Shown here: positions 1 to 10,245 of the stretch, in pieces | Numbering within the stretch: the stretch's first letter is position 1 | Layout of the letters: every line of letters begins with the position of its first letter | Origin: Paenibacillus amylolyticus | Lineage (GTDB): Bacteria > Bacillota > Bacilli > Paenibacillales > Paenibacillaceae | Assembly (NCBI RefSeq): GCF_029689945.1 | Contig: NZ_CP121451.1 | Coordinates: forward strand, 2,542,001 to 2,606,000 | Length of the DNA: 64,000 nt | Direction of reading: 5' to 3' | Program-made: the position numbers and the translations under genes | Notes under the pieces: generated by a model | Databases searched by the model: none | Told to the model about the DNA's origin: nothing | The model's input: only the letters and a program-made list of their open reading frames with translations

Positions 1-788
1 TGGAAAAACTAATTAAGGATTTGGCCGCTAAACCTGAGGCCGGCTCACTGGAAAGTCTGGTCATCGGAGATTGGGGACAGGCTTATGAGAGTTCACCTCA
101 AGAGTTCATGAGCACACTCATCGAGTCGGCCCCAAGCTTTCCGTCATTGAAGAAACTATTCATCGGGGATATGGGATTCGAAGAATGTGAAGTGTCATGG
201 ATTATTCAGACGAATCTTACTCCCTTATTGGGTGCCTTTCCAGAATTAACATCATTCTCGATCAAGGGCAGTAGCGGCCTTAGTCTGGAACCGCTCCAGC
301 ATGCCAAGCTTGAAGAATTGATTATTATCTGTGGCGGTCTCCCAAAAGAAGTGTTATCTTCCATCACCCATGCCAAGTTGCCTGAATTACGCAAACTGGA
401 ATTATATCTGGGTGTGGATAATTATGGCTTCGATGGATCACTTGAAGATGTACTGCCTTTGTTAGAAAAAGGATTATTTCCAAAGCTGGTGTACTTGGGT
501 CTGAAAGACAGTGAAATTCAGGATGAGATTGCCAAAGCAGCAGCGGAAGCCCCTATTCTGGATCAACTTGAAGTACTGGATCTATCGCAAGGAACGTTGT
601 CCGATGAAGGGGCAGAGGCCTTACTTTCCAGTGACAAGATCAAGCAGCTGAAACATCTCGATCTAAGCTACCATTACATGACCGATGAAATGATCCGTCG
701 CTGGAAACAATCGGGTATATCCGTAGATGTTAGCGACCAGCAACAAAGTGATGAGGATGACTGGCGTTACCCGTCATTAACGGAGTAG
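1..788 (+). CDS. STM4015-family leucine-rich-repeat-like protein (5' end cut by window)
   Basis: The frame is open at the left edge, so the N-terminus lies outside the window; the first visible codons read EKLIKDLAAKPEAGS, and the TTG at 21 is probably internal. About 261 residues are visible. The chain shows irregular leucine-rich spacing (for example LEVLDLSQGTLSDEGAEALL and LKHLDLSYHYMTDEM) and an acidic C-terminus. No signal peptide or membrane segment is visible. It sits 3 bases upstream of the ATP-grasp gene, as STM4015 homologues do beside STM4014. Its biochemical role is unknown; LRR-like folds commonly bind proteins, so a scaffold or substrate-recognition role is inference. The family call rests on remembered family features plus gene order. 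Confidence 0.8.
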   Translation, partial: EKLIKDLAAKPEAGSLESLVIGDWGQAYESSPQEFMSTLIESAPSFPSLKKLFIGDMGFEECEVSWIIQTNLTPLLGAFPELTSFSIKGSSGLSLEPLQHAKLEELIIICGGLPKEVLSSITHAKLPELRKLELYLGVDNYGFDGSLEDVLPLLEKGLFPKLVYLGLKDSEIQDEIAKAAAEAPILDQLEVLDLSQGTLSDEGAEALLSSDKIKQLKHLDLSYHYMTDEMIRRWKQSGISVDVSDQQQSDEDDWRYPSLTE

Positions 789-791
789 AGG

Positions 792-2057
792 ATGTCAGGT
801 TTTACGAAAATAGTTGAAAGTCTGCATCAATCAGATGATGTTCCTGATCTGGATCGGGAGCAGCCATTATTATTGATCGGAAATCCTCATAATCGGCGAA
901 CGCAAGGGCTGCAAGAGGCCAGGCATAGATTGGGTTTGAAACCTGCCGTTGTAATGCCTTATGCCCAATTGCTCCAGAACTGGAGACATGGACGAACGAT
1001 GGCGGATGCAGTTGATTCTACGCTGTCTGTACCCCTGATTCGTATTGATGCTCCTGGTGAGGATTGGGAAGTGGAGCGTGAATTGTTATTCCTTGGGGCC
1101 AGGAAGGATACGCTGCCTTTACTGGATGGAATGATTGCAGAAGCATTCACAGCAGAGCAGGTACTTGCGTTGGAACAGGAGTGGGGAAGAATCTATGCCC
1201 CTGCTCAGTGGTTCCGCGGCTGGAAAGCATGTCTGGATCGAATCGGCCGTGAGACTCGGGAAATATGGCCTGAAGTTCGATTCATGAATGATCCTGCTGA
1301 CATTCAATTGATGTTCGACAAGAGGGCATGTCAGCAGCATCTATCTTCCCACGGGGTACATGTACCTCCTGCACTCCAGTCTTCACAGCCGATCCGATGT
1401 TACACCGATTTACGTACAGCGATGCAATATGCCGGTATGAACCGTGTATTTGTAAAGCTTGCTTGCGGTTCCGGAGCCTCAGGTGTTGTCGCGTATCAGA
1501 TCAACCCACGTACGGGTGACGAAATTGCCGTAACGACGTTGGGAATGGAACAGATACGGGGCAAGACCATTTTCTTTAATGAAGGGCGTCTGCGCAAGTA
1601 TACCCGCAGTGAAGAGATTGCTGCATTGACGAACTGGTTATGTGCAGAAGGTGCACAGATTGAACGGTGGATGCCCAAAGCCACGCTGGATCAGCGGGCC
1701 TACGATATTCGCCAACTGGTTGCGGGTGGACAGGCAGGCCATGCGATTATGCGACTTAGTCATACGCCTATAACCAATCTGCATCTGCGCAATGAGCGTA
1801 TGTTGCCTGCTGAAGCAGGTCTGGATGAGCAGCGGATGTCGCTGGTGCGGACGACAGCGCAAGCAGCCATGTCGGCATTTCCTAACTCATGGTCAGCCGG
1901 GATTGATGTGATGCTTACGAGTGGTTCGAATCCGCGTGCCTATGTGTTGGATGTGAATCCGTTTGGAGATCTGTTATACAGGGTAGAGCATCATGGCCTC
2001 GGAACCTATGAGTGGGAAATGGAACTTTTACGAAAGGAGCCTATTCAACATGCCTGA
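792..2057 (+). CDS. STM4014-family ATP-grasp-like protein
   Basis: 421 residues, starting at an ATG three bases after the LRR gene. An ATP-grasp core is visible: the nucleotide-binding lysine region KLACGSGASGVV begins at about residue 222, and an acidic metal-binding segment DVNPFGD lies at about 387-393. ATP-grasp enzymes join a carboxylate to an amine or thiol through an acyl phosphate; the substrate here is unknown. The last eight bases overlap the next gene, suggesting translational coupling. No frameshift is seen. An alternative is a glutathione-synthetase/RimK-like ligase, but the position between the LRR and hydrolase genes matches the STM4014 family. Confidence 0.82.
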   Translation: MSGFTKIVESLHQSDDVPDLDREQPLLLIGNPHNRRTQGLQEARHRLGLKPAVVMPYAQLLQNWRHGRTMADAVDSTLSVPLIRIDAPGEDWEVERELLFLGARKDTLPLLDGMIAEAFTAEQVLALEQEWGRIYAPAQWFRGWKACLDRIGRETREIWPEVRFMNDPADIQLMFDKRACQQHLSSHGVHVPPALQSSQPIRCYTDLRTAMQYAGMNRVFVKLACGSGASGVVAYQINPRTGDEIAVTTLGMEQIRGKTIFFNEGRLRKYTRSEEIAALTNWLCAEGAQIERWMPKATLDQRAYDIRQLVAGGQAGHAIMRLSHTPITNLHLRNERMLPAEAGLDEQRMSLVRTTAQAAMSAFPNSWSAGIDVMLTSGSNPRAYVLDVNPFGDLLYRVEHHGLGTYEWEMELLRKEPIQHA

Positions 2058-2835
2058 TATGAACACCATTGTGGGCTCCCATGATCTGTTAATGATTACC
2101 TTGGACACGTTACGATATGACGTAGCCAAGCTGGAAGAGGCGAATTGTCCCAATCTGTGCGGTTCGGGTCCGTGGGAGAAGCGTCATACCCCAGGAAGTT
2201 TTACATATGCCGCGCACCATGCTTTTTTTGGTGGGTTCATGCCTACTCCTGCCAATACGGATAAGGCATCTCATATAAGGTTATTCCATTCCCGGAATAC
2301 CGGACTCAAGACACACCCGCATACCTGGCTGTTTGATACACCGGATATCGTATCCGGGTTCGCAGCTGAGGGTTACCGCACGATCTGTATTGGCGGCGTC
2401 ATTTTTTTTACGAAAAAAAACCCGCTTGCCAAAGTATTGCCTGGCTATTTCCAACAGAGCTACTGGCGAATGAATTTTGGGGTAACCAACCCCAAATCGA
2501 CCGAACATCAGGTGCAGCATGCATTAAAGCTCTTGGAACAGACACCGCTGGATGAAAAGATATTTATGTTTTTGAACGTATCTGCCATTCATGGGCCCAA
2601 TCGTTACTTTGTAGAAGGAGCCAGAGAGGACTCGGTGGAGACCCAGCGAGCTGCACTCCGTTATGTAGATAAAGCTCTTGGGCCATTGTTTGAGGCAATG
2701 AGGCAACGTTCCCGGCCTGCCTTTTGTTTAGCTTTTTCCGATCATGGTACAGCTTATGGTGAAGACGGATATCAAGGACATCGGCTCGCACATGATGTCG
2801 TCTGGACAGTGCCATACCGTGAGTTTTTAGTATAG
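2050..2835 (+). CDS. STM4013-family sulfatase/alkaline-phosphatase-fold hydrolase
   Basis: 261 residues from the ATG at 2050, chosen because an AAGGAG lies ten bases upstream; the frame stays open back to 1993. The N-terminal metal motif MITLDTLRYD and the C-terminal FSDHGTAYGEDGYQGHR (Asp-His-Gly, later Gly-His) are the metal-binding blocks of the sulfatase/phosphodiesterase superfamily. The nucleophile may be the Thr/Ser in GSFTYAAHHAFF, which is inference. No signal peptide is present, unlike many sulfatases, so a cytoplasmic small-molecule or modified-protein substrate is likely. It overlaps the ATP-grasp gene by 8 bases and precedes two radical SAM genes. Confidence 0.83.
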   Translation: MPDMNTIVGSHDLLMITLDTLRYDVAKLEEANCPNLCGSGPWEKRHTPGSFTYAAHHAFFGGFMPTPANTDKASHIRLFHSRNTGLKTHPHTWLFDTPDIVSGFAAEGYRTICIGGVIFFTKKNPLAKVLPGYFQQSYWRMNFGVTNPKSTEHQVQHALKLLEQTPLDEKIFMFLNVSAIHGPNRYFVEGAREDSVETQRAALRYVDKALGPLFEAMRQRSRPAFCLAFSDHGTAYGEDGYQGHRLAHDVVWTVPYREFLV

Positions 2836-2899
2836 AACGTATTGCTCTTAACGTATTAATCTTATGATGATAACAACAACCGGAGACAGGAGGAAACCG

Positions 2900-4287
2900 A
2901 TGGACAAACATGTACAACATACAACAACAGGTCATTCCACACAGTCCGGACCCAATATAACCACAGGTCTCAAGGAAGTACTGGCACTCCCATATCGATC
3001 TTACTTATACTCTTATCCGCACAAGACCGCATATCGGGAGCTTGACCCACCACTGCCTTTGGAGCCACTCTGGCAAAGTGAAAATACCGATACGTATTTT
3101 TTATATATGCACATTCCCTTTTGCGCTGCCCGTTGCGGATTCTGTAATCTGTTCACCCTGCCGGATCGACGCGATGATACGCATGAACGCTATGTGGATG
3201 CGCTGGAGCGTCAGGCGAAGCAGTGGGCACCCATTACATCCCGCAGGCCGTATTCGAGGTTCGCAATTGGTGGGGAACGCCTACATTATTGAATGAGGTT
3301 CAGTTGAATCGTCTATTTGATATTGCTGAGAATGTGATGGGACTGGATCCCACACAAGCATCGATCTCGGTGGAAACATCACCGGATACGGTTACGGAAG
3401 CCAAGCTTGCCATTATGAAAGATCGAAGTGTGGATCGGGTTAGCATGGGCATCCAGAGTTTTATTGAAGCTGAAGCATCCGCCATCTATCGTCCGCAAAA
3501 ACCGCAGGAGGTCGAACGGGCGCTTGAGAAGCTTACTCGTTATGATTTCCCATTGTTGAATCTGGATCTGATCTATGGTCTGCCGGGTCAAACGGTCGAA
3601 TCGTGGATCTATTCACTGGAAAGAGTGCTCGCTTACGAGCCGGGCGAAGTTTTTATCTATCCTTTGTATACTCGGGAAAATACGATCGTGAAGCCTGATG
3701 ATATTCGTCGTCAGGGACCTGACATTCGGATGGAGCTGTATATAGCTGCACGTGAGACTTTAAAAAGTAAAGGGTATGTGCAGTATTCGATGCGGAGATT
3801 TGCCAAGGAACAATCGTCCTCCAAAGTGCTTCTGCCTTATAGCTGTCAGGAGGAGGGCATGGTTGGTCTGGGATGTGGCGCACGCTCTTACACGAGTGAG
3901 GTACATTATGCTTCCAAGTACGGCGTGAGTTACAAGGCCACACAGAGCATCATTGCCGATTATGTGGCGACTGAACGCTACGATGTGGCGGATTATGGTA
4001 TCGTGTTAAGTCGTGAGGAACAGAGACGCCGTTTTATTCTGAAAGCCTTGCTGCATCGCGAGGGATTGACGTTGTCTGACTACCAACAGCGCTTCGGTAC
4101 CGAGGTGATGTCCGACTATCCCTGGTTGGCTGAACTGTTGACAGAGGGCATGGCACAGGTGGAGAACGATGAGGGCAAGCAGGTACTGCGTCTGACAGAA
4201 GAAGGACTGGGTTACTCCGATGCGATTGGGGATTGGCTTATATCTGCCGAAATTCGTGAACAGATGGAAGGGTTTGTTTTCTCATGA
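2900..4287 (+). CDS. STM4012-family radical SAM protein (HemN-like), one frameshift
   Basis: The start at 2900 has AGGAGG six bases upstream. The radical SAM cluster motif C-x3-C-x2-C is at residues 75, 79 and 82 (HIPFCAARCGFC). The reading frame breaks at the G run 3272-3275; one extra G restores the diagnostic GGGTPTLL motif and a protein of about 462 residues. The C-terminal half has the HemN/HemW-like wing region. HemN relatives act as coproporphyrinogen dehydrogenases, SAM methyltransferases or haem chaperones; this family is distinct and its substrate is unknown. The stop overlaps the next start as ATGA. The break is most likely a sequencing error, since a single base restores the family motif exactly. 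Confidence 0.82.
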
Positions 4288-5143
4288 GAGCGACTTTGTA
4301 TTATCGGGGGAAGTTGTCTTCCTGTAATTACGACTGTCCATACTGCCCATTTAGCAAGACAGTGGATTCCAAAGAGACGTTGGAAGTGGATGAACAACAA
4401 TTGCGTCAATTTGTGAATTGGGTTAGAGAGCAGGAGCATGTCGGGCATCAATTTTCGATTTTCTTTAATCCTTATGGTGAAGCTTTGGTGCGACGTTGGT
4501 ATCGGGAAGCGATGGTTGAGCTGTCTCATATGCCACATGTCGATAAGGTTGCGATTCAGACCAACCTGTCCGTCAAACTGGATTGGGCGAAGGAGCTGGA
4601 TGCAAATAAGGCAGCTTTTTGGGCGACGTATCATCCTCGGGAGACCAAAGAGGCTTCTTTTGTCAAACAATGTCTGACCCTGCGTGAGATGGGACTTGCT
4701 TTTAGTGTCGGTACGGTAGGACTGCGTAGTGCTTTCTCTGCCATTGAGTCCATGAGACAAGCGTTGCCGGATGATGTGTATATGTGGGTTAATGCCTTCA
4801 AAGATCGGCCCAACTATTACACGCCGGAGGAGATTCAGTTTTTGCGTGGGCTTGATCCGCTTTTCGAGGGCAATTTGCAGGATTATGACAGTTTGGGTAA
4901 ACGATGTGCTGCGGGTTCGGAAGTATTTTATGTACAAGGATCAGGGCATGTGAAGCGGTGTTACAAGGATCGTCGGATTATAGGACATCTGTACCGCGAT
5001 GGTCTGGAAGCTTTGGCCGTGGATCGACCTTGTCGCATGAAAAGTGTGGCTGTTACATTGGTTATATTCATATGGAGGATTCTCCATTCAGAGATACGTT
5101 TGGCAGTGGATTACTTGAGCGAAATCCGGTATTGATTCGTTAA
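4284..5143 (+). CDS. STM4011-family radical SAM protein, one frameshift near the C-terminus
   Basis: It overlaps the preceding radical SAM gene by four bases. Cys14, Cys18 and Cys21 (SSCNYDCPYC) form the radical SAM C-x3-C-x2-C motif. A second cysteine group lies in the last 80 residues: KRCAAGS, VKRCYKD, RPCRM and, after correcting the frame, KCGCYIGY. This resembles auxiliary iron-sulfur binding of the SPASM/twitch type. The frame breaks in the A run 5040-5043; one more A gives about 286 residues ending at 5143. Uncorrected, the protein ends at 5135 with an unrelated tail lacking the last cysteines. The reaction is unknown. Confidence 0.82.
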
Positions 5144-5561
5144 TCGAATGCAATTTTTTAAATAGCATCACTATTGGATGAGCTTTATTGCTCACAAACG
5201 ATATGGATCGGCATAAAGTACATCTTCAGAGTGAACGTGAAGCAAACCATAGTGGTTTGATCACGCCATAATGGAGATGTATTTTTTGTTTTTCGTGTAA
5301 AAGGTAAATTTATTTTGCCTGCATAAGTCCTGAATCCGTTTGAAAATTTCAGAGAATATTTCATGAATATTTTATGGTTCAAATTTCATGGTTATTGGGT
5401 TAGTAATATTAGGAACAAAGACCCTTATTTAAAATGATATGGGCTTTTATAGTCGCTGTATATATTTACAAATGGGTCTAAAGACTTAATAATTCCTAAG
5501 GGAGGCCAGATGCAGAAGTTGGAAACATCATGTACTTTATTTGAACTTTCGGGGAATAAAC
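5144..5561. other. Intergenic leader of the chemoreceptor gene
   Basis: AT-rich spacer after the radical SAM operon. I see no convincing terminator, sigma-D promoter or riboswitch. The only notable element is a short leader frame at its 3' end, listed separately. Confidence 0.4.
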
Positions 5562-5581
5562 ATGAAAAGAATATCGATTAG
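5510..5581 (+). CDS. Possible 23-codon leader peptide overlapping the chemoreceptor start
   Basis: An ATG at 5510 follows AAGGGAGG (5498-5505) at a short but usable spacing and opens a 23-codon frame ending with TAG at 5579-5581. It overlaps the start of the chemoreceptor (5562) in another frame. Such an overlap could couple translation of the two. There is no homology evidence, so this is a candidate only. Confidence 0.25.
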   Translation: MQKLETSCTLFELSGNKHEKNID

Positions 5582-7256
5582 CCGAAAATTACTCTTGGGA
5601 TTCTCATCTGTATTATTGTTATTAGTAGCGGTGACAGTCATAGCTTATACCCAATTTGTATCTGTCGATAGAACATATACAGAATTAATTAATGACAGGA
5701 CAACGAAGTTACTGCTCATCAAAAATATGTCGATTGACCTCAAATCACAGCAGATTGCATTGAGAAATTATGTAATGGAAGACAGCTCAGAAAACGAACA
5801 GGAATTCAATAAGGCTTATGAAGATTACATAGCATTAAGTGATAGGTTAAAACCAACGGTGACAAGTCAAAATATGAAAGACTACCTTGCGCAATCCGAT
5901 GAATCAATGAACAAGTATCATGCATTAGCACAGAACATTATGACATTGACAAGACAGGGGAATAACAGTGAGATCTCCAGGTTGCTCCAGGAAACAGCGC
6001 CAGGGATTCTTGCTGAATTGGAAGGCATTGTGGAAGGCATGGAAAAACATCAGCAAGATGCCATGAATTCAGGAGTTGTGGATGCCAATCTTCAGATTGC
6101 TCAGGTTCTTCGGTGGATCACAATCATCGGAATTGCTGCTATTTTGATTGGGACAATGGTGGCGCTGATCATTGGCAGACTGATCTCCTTGCCCGTTGCT
6201 GCCGTTGCACAAGCTGCAAGCCGGATTGCTGATGGTGATCTGACGGGTGAGACCATTGTTGTTCGTAACCGGGATGAGATCGGAGATCTGGCCGAATCCT
6301 TCAATAAGATGATGGGGAATTTGCGTCATTTAATTCATCAGGTAGGACACAATGCGGACAGGGTAGCGGCTTCTTCTGAAGAGTTAACAGCAAGTACAGA
6401 ACAAACAGCAGCGGCGACCGAACAGGTAGCTACAACGATGGAAGAGATTGCAACGGGTATGGATACTCAAGTGAACATGGTAGGAGATGGATTCCATACG
6501 ATCAATGAATTATCCACAGGTTTTCAGCAGATGACAGAAAATACACAAAATATGTCGAATGAAGCAATCCATGCATCAGCCAAAGCCTTGTCTGGTAGCG
6601 AGGCGGTTCAATCCGCTGTTGGACAGATGAATTCCATTCATCAGACCGTTCGGAGCCTTGCCGCAGTTATTGAGGAGCTGGGCAATCACTCACAGGAGAT
6701 TGGACTCATGGTGGTGAGTATATCTGAAATATCTGCACAAACCAATCTGCTGTCTCTGAATGCAGCCATTGAAGCTGCAAGAGCAGGCGAGCATGGCCGT
6801 GGCTTCGAGGTAGTTGCTACCGAGGTGCGCAAGCTGTCTGACCAATCGGCCAAATCAGCGGAACAGATCAGTGTACTTGTTACTGCCATTAATAAAGGCA
6901 TGAGTGATGCAGTCCAATCGATGGGAGAAGTAACCGCAGAGGTTCAAGAGGGCATGGAGTTGGTACATAAAGCGGGAGGCACTTTCGAAGAAATTCGTGA
7001 AGCTGTCAGCAATGTCGCTGGTCAGACTCAGGAGGTATCTGCCTCAATTGAACAGATGGCCGCGGGTGTGGAGCAGATTAATGTGTCCATGAAAACTATT
7101 ATGGAAGTAACAGAGAGTGCGGCTGCCGGAACGGAGGAAGTCAGTGCAACGTCTGAGGAACAACTGTCTGCCATGCAGGAAATCGCTTCGGCTGCCACTG
7201 ACCTTTCATCCATGGCGGAAGAGTTACAGGAGTCCGTCAGTCGATTCAAGGTGTAA
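5562..7256 (+). CDS. Methyl-accepting chemotaxis protein
   Basis: 564 residues from the ATG at 5562, which has GGGGAA six bases upstream; a TTG at 5541 is in frame but lacks a better site. Domains in order: a membrane helix at about 9-31, a roughly 150-residue extracellular ligand domain of four-helix type, a second membrane helix at about 184-207, a HAMP segment ([21 protein letters not shown]...), and a long coiled-coil signalling domain. The conserved hairpin tip around residue 400 reads [19 protein letters not shown], which contacts CheA/CheW. The ligand cannot be deduced. It is a single gene followed by a strong terminator. Confidence 0.95.
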   Translation: MKRISISRKLLLGFSSVLLLLVAVTVIAYTQFVSVDRTYTELINDRTTKLLLIKNMSIDLKSQQIALRNYVMEDSSENEQEFNKAYEDYIALSDRLKPTVTSQNMKDYLAQSDESMNKYHALAQNIMTLTRQGNNSEISRLLQETAPGILAELEGIVEGMEKHQQDAMNSGVVDANLQIAQVLRWITIIGIAAILIGTMVALIIGRLISLPVAAVAQAASRIADGDLTGETIVVRNRDEIGDLAESFNKMMGNLRHLIHQVGHNADRVAASSEELTASTEQTAAATEQVATTMEEIATGMDTQVNMVGDGFHTINELSTGFQQMTENTQNMSNEAIHASAKALSGSEAVQSAVGQMNSIHQTVRSLAAVIEELGNHSQEIGLMVVSISEISAQTNLLSLNAAIEAARAGEHGRGFEVVATEVRKLSDQSAKSAEQISVLVTAINKGMSDAVQSMGEVTAEVQEGMELVHKAGGTFEEIREAVSNVAGQTQEVSASIEQMAAGVEQINVSMKTIMEVTESAAAGTEEVSATSEEQLSAMQEIASAATDLSSMAEELQESVSRFKV

Positions 7257-7278
7257 TGGTTATGCATATGTAACAAGA

Positions 7279-7325
7279 GGGTGTCAGGAGAGTGACAGTT
7301 ACGCTGTTCTCCTGACACCTTTTTG
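7279..7325 (+). terminator. Rho-independent terminator after the chemoreceptor gene
   Basis: GGTGTCAGGAGA pairs with CTCCTGACACC across a 17-base loop and is followed by a T run. It lies between the chemoreceptor and the convergent asnB gene. Confidence 0.88.
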
Positions 7326-7350
7326 GATGAAGAGAGATCAGAGGACGAAT

Positions 7351-9194
7351 CTAACGAATGGCAACTTTATATGTCCGCAACCAGGTATTGATCTGAGTCA
7401 GATAAGCAAACAGCTGGGGGCCTGACATGAGCTGCCCAAACCAGGGCAGATTGGACGCCGCATCTGGTGAAGACGCTAGATTGCGAATCTGAGCTTTGTC
7501 GATCAGAGGTAAAATTGGAGATGTGGGATCATCCAGAATATCAAGCACCTGTTGTTTGACCGCGGCCAGATATTGCGGATTATGTGTTTTCGGGTATGGA
7601 CTTTTTTGCGATATAACACATCGTCAGGCAGGACACCCTCCAGTGCTTTGCGCAGAATACCTTTTTCCCGCCCACCCGTTATTTTCATTTCCCAAGGGAT
7701 ATTAAACACATATTGAATCAATCTGTGGTCACAGTAAGGTACTCGAACCTCCAAGCCTGCCCCCATACTCATCCGATCTTTGCGATCGAGCAGTGTAGGC
7801 ATGAAACGTGTAATGTTCAGGTAGGACATCACCCGCATTTGTGCAGCTTTACCTGTTTCCCCATCCAGAAGTGGAACCTCAGCCACTGCATCCGAATAAC
7901 GGTCTGCCAAATAATCAAGTGGCTGAATCCATTCCCGAATCTCCGGGGATAGCAGTGCTGCCCGCATATCAGGGGCTACAGACCATGGAAACGTACCGGA
8001 GTTCAGCATATCTTCCCGATGGAACCAGGGGTAACCGCCAAACACCTCATCCGCTGCTTCGCCTGAAATGGCAACCGTGGCCCCTTTTTTGATCTCTTTG
8101 CAGAACAGATAGAGCGAGGAGTCCACATCTGCCATGCCTGGAAGATCCCTTACCAGCATGGCCTGTGTCAGTGCATGAACCAGCTCTCCATTCTCAATCT
8201 CAATCCAGTGATGATCGGTCTTGAGTTCATCCACCATTCGTTTAATCCAGGGGCCATCTGCACCCGGCTGAAAGGAATGCGCCTGGAAATGCTTGGCGTT
8301 ATCCACATAATCGACAGAATACGTACTGACTTGGCCTTGCCCGGTCCGGTTGTAATAATCCACGGCTAATGCTGATAATGCACTGGAGTCCAGTCCTCCT
8401 GATAAAAGAGAGCATACGGGAACATCTGAAGCCAACTGGCGCTCCAGTGTATCTTGCAAGAGTGTACGAACCTCGGCGGCTGTCTCCTCCAGGTTATGTT
8501 CGTGATGCTGACTTTCCAGTTTCCAATAGGCATAGGTTCGGATCCCGTTTCGATTATAGATCAGCGCGTGCGCCGGCTTGAGTTCGCTCAGTGAAGAGTA
8601 TACGCCGTGTCCTGGCGTCCGTGCAGGTCCTACGATAAACACTTCGGCCAATCCTTCCGGGCCAACAGCTGCTTCCACATCAGGGTGAATGAGCAGTGCT
8701 TTGGGCTCGGAGCCGAATACAAGTGTGTCTTTTGCATTACTGTAGAACAGCGGTTTTACGCCAAGGCGATCCCGTGCGATAAAAACCTGTTCACGTCCTC
8801 CATCCCATATGGCAAAAGCAAAAATGCCGTTAAACCGGTCAACGCATGCTGGTCCCCACTCAATATAAGAGGCGAGCAACACTTCCGTATCACATTGCGT
8901 GCGGAACTGATGCCCCCGCTGGAGCAATTCCTTTTTCAACTCGGGTGCATTGTATAGTTCTCCGTTATACACGACGGTATAGGAGGTATCTCCCTGTAAC
9001 GCATGCATGGGCTGTGCCCCGTTCTCGGGGTCCATTACACTGAGACGCCGATGCCCAAAGGCACAAGGATTGGAGATCCATGTACCTGAAGCGTCGGGCC
9101 CTCGGTTCGACAAGCTATCCGTCATACGGACCAGCAGCTCTGATTCCTGGGTCAAATCCCGATTCCACTGTATGAAGCCGGTAATACCGCACAT
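7351..9194 (-). CDS. asnB: Asparagine synthase (glutamine-hydrolysing), frameshift near the C-terminus
   Basis: The start is the ATG at 9194 (AAAGGA about 8 bases before it), giving MCGITGF with the Cys2 nucleophile of class II glutamine amidotransferases. The N-terminal glutaminase domain (about 2-190) is followed by a synthetase domain with the pyrophosphate loop SLLSGGLDSSALS. It converts aspartate, glutamine and ATP to asparagine. The frame breaks at a six-base run (plus-strand T 7602-7607); one added base gives about 614 residues, normal for the family, ending in RTYKVAIR. Without it the protein ends early at 7503. Likely a sequencing error. It is transcribed towards the chemoreceptor gene. 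Confidence 0.93.
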
Positions 9195-9386
9195 GGTTTG
9201 TTCATCCTTTCTTGGTCGAGTCATTCATCCGTATGGCTGCTTCGTTATGGCAACCAGCAAATGTTGTCTTTTTCGTCAGAGGTCGTAACAAATATATGCC
9301 GAATGCAGGCATAAAATGTCTGTCCTCTTCGGAAACTAGTTCTAGGGACAACGGCCTCAACATGCCTGTGAAGGAGAGAACATGCA

Positions 9387-9686
9387 ATGGACAGTATGAA
9401 GTATTATGTGTCTGTCATGGGCCGCTCCGTTATTCCGGATCCGTCGGTGACCTCGTATGAATGGATCATTCAGGCAACGCCGCAGGAAGCGGAGCATCTA
9501 TTGGGACTGCTTAACCTCATGCAGGAAAAGGAGGAAGAGGCCTTTCCTGGCATGGTATTCCCATGGCCAGATACACCGGAGGAATCCGTAAACCGGGCAT
9601 ATGAAACGGTATTACAACAGGTGTATCGGGAGATTTACCGATTAGGCACACCAGAGACACGATACCAGATTGAACAAACGACATAA
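9387..9686 (+). CDS. Hypothetical protein, 99 residues
   Basis: The ATG at 9387 has AAGGAGA nine bases upstream. The small soluble protein (MDSMKYYVSVMGRSVIPDP...) is rich in Glu, Pro and aromatic residues and has no membrane segment or known motif. It probably forms a pair with the next small gene 30 bases downstream and is transcribed away from asnB. I do not recognise the family. Confidence 0.7.
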   Translation: MDSMKYYVSVMGRSVIPDPSVTSYEWIIQATPQEAEHLLGLLNLMQEKEEEAFPGMVFPWPDTPEESVNRAYETVLQQVYREIYRLGTPETRYQIEQTT

Positions 9687-9716
9687 TAAGAACAGAGAAA
9701 AAGGAGCGCGATACGA

Positions 9717-10073
9717 ATGTATGCCATTCAAGATGCCAAAATACGCAGATTAACCGAGGTAGACGGATTATCCTGTGCCGAAGTGGAAGTACAGCCTGGA
9801 AATGCCGGAGATCCGTCATTGCTTGTATACGTGGCCTCCACTCAACCCGGGAATTCGCTGGAAGTTGTGCGGATTGTACGCAATCACTCCGATTCGGCGA
9901 TCGACTGGTATAACAATAATATGCATACTGCGTTTGAAGAGGCGACAGAAAGCGCATTTGAGAACAGCGAAGGCATCACAGTTGAAGAAGATAAGGCACG
10001 CTTTCAAAGTGAGCTGTTTGCCTTTGGGTTGCTTGGTCCAACACTTCAGCGTTATTTGATCGGGCAGGCTTAA
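9717..10073 (+). CDS. Hypothetical protein, 118 residues
   Basis: It is preceded by AAAAAGGAG and starts at ATG 9717. Soluble, acidic, no recognised motif (MYAIQDAKIRRLTEVDG...). It lies downstream of the 99-residue gene, probably on the same transcript, which ends at the hairpin at 10182. Function unknown. Confidence 0.7.
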   Translation: MYAIQDAKIRRLTEVDGLSCAEVEVQPGNAGDPSLLVYVASTQPGNSLEVVRIVRNHSDSAIDWYNNNMHTAFEEATESAFENSEGITVEEDKARFQSELFAFGLLGPTLQRYLIGQA

Positions 10074-10181
10074 TTGGCAATGCTCCCTAACAATACATGT
10101 GATGACAGCAGGATAAAGTTCAATGTTGAGCATACGTCGACAGTGACCTGTTGCTGAGGTTATAACTTCGTCTGTAATTGG

Positions 10182-10216
10182 AAAAACCCGCCGTTGTTGA
10201 ACGGCGGGTTTTGTTA
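10182..10216. terminator. Bidirectional terminator
   Basis: AAACCCGCCGTT and AACGGCGGGTTT form a perfect stem with a four-base loop, flanked by A and T runs. It can serve both the small plus-strand genes and the convergent DUF4870-like gene. Confidence 0.9.
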
Positions 10217-10245
10217 TGGGACACTCAAATCAGGCGGAGATGTGA

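Noticed and set aside
2900..4287. Calling the HemN-like gene a coproporphyrinogen III oxidase
   Set aside because: Gene order and partner genes match the STM4012 family, which is separate from HemN/HemW; no haem role is supported here.
5144..5561. Sigma-D (flagellar/chemotaxis) promoter or c-di-GMP riboswitch before the chemoreceptor
   Set aside because: TAAA is present near 5479 but no GCCGATAT-like -10 follows, and I found no riboswitch consensus.
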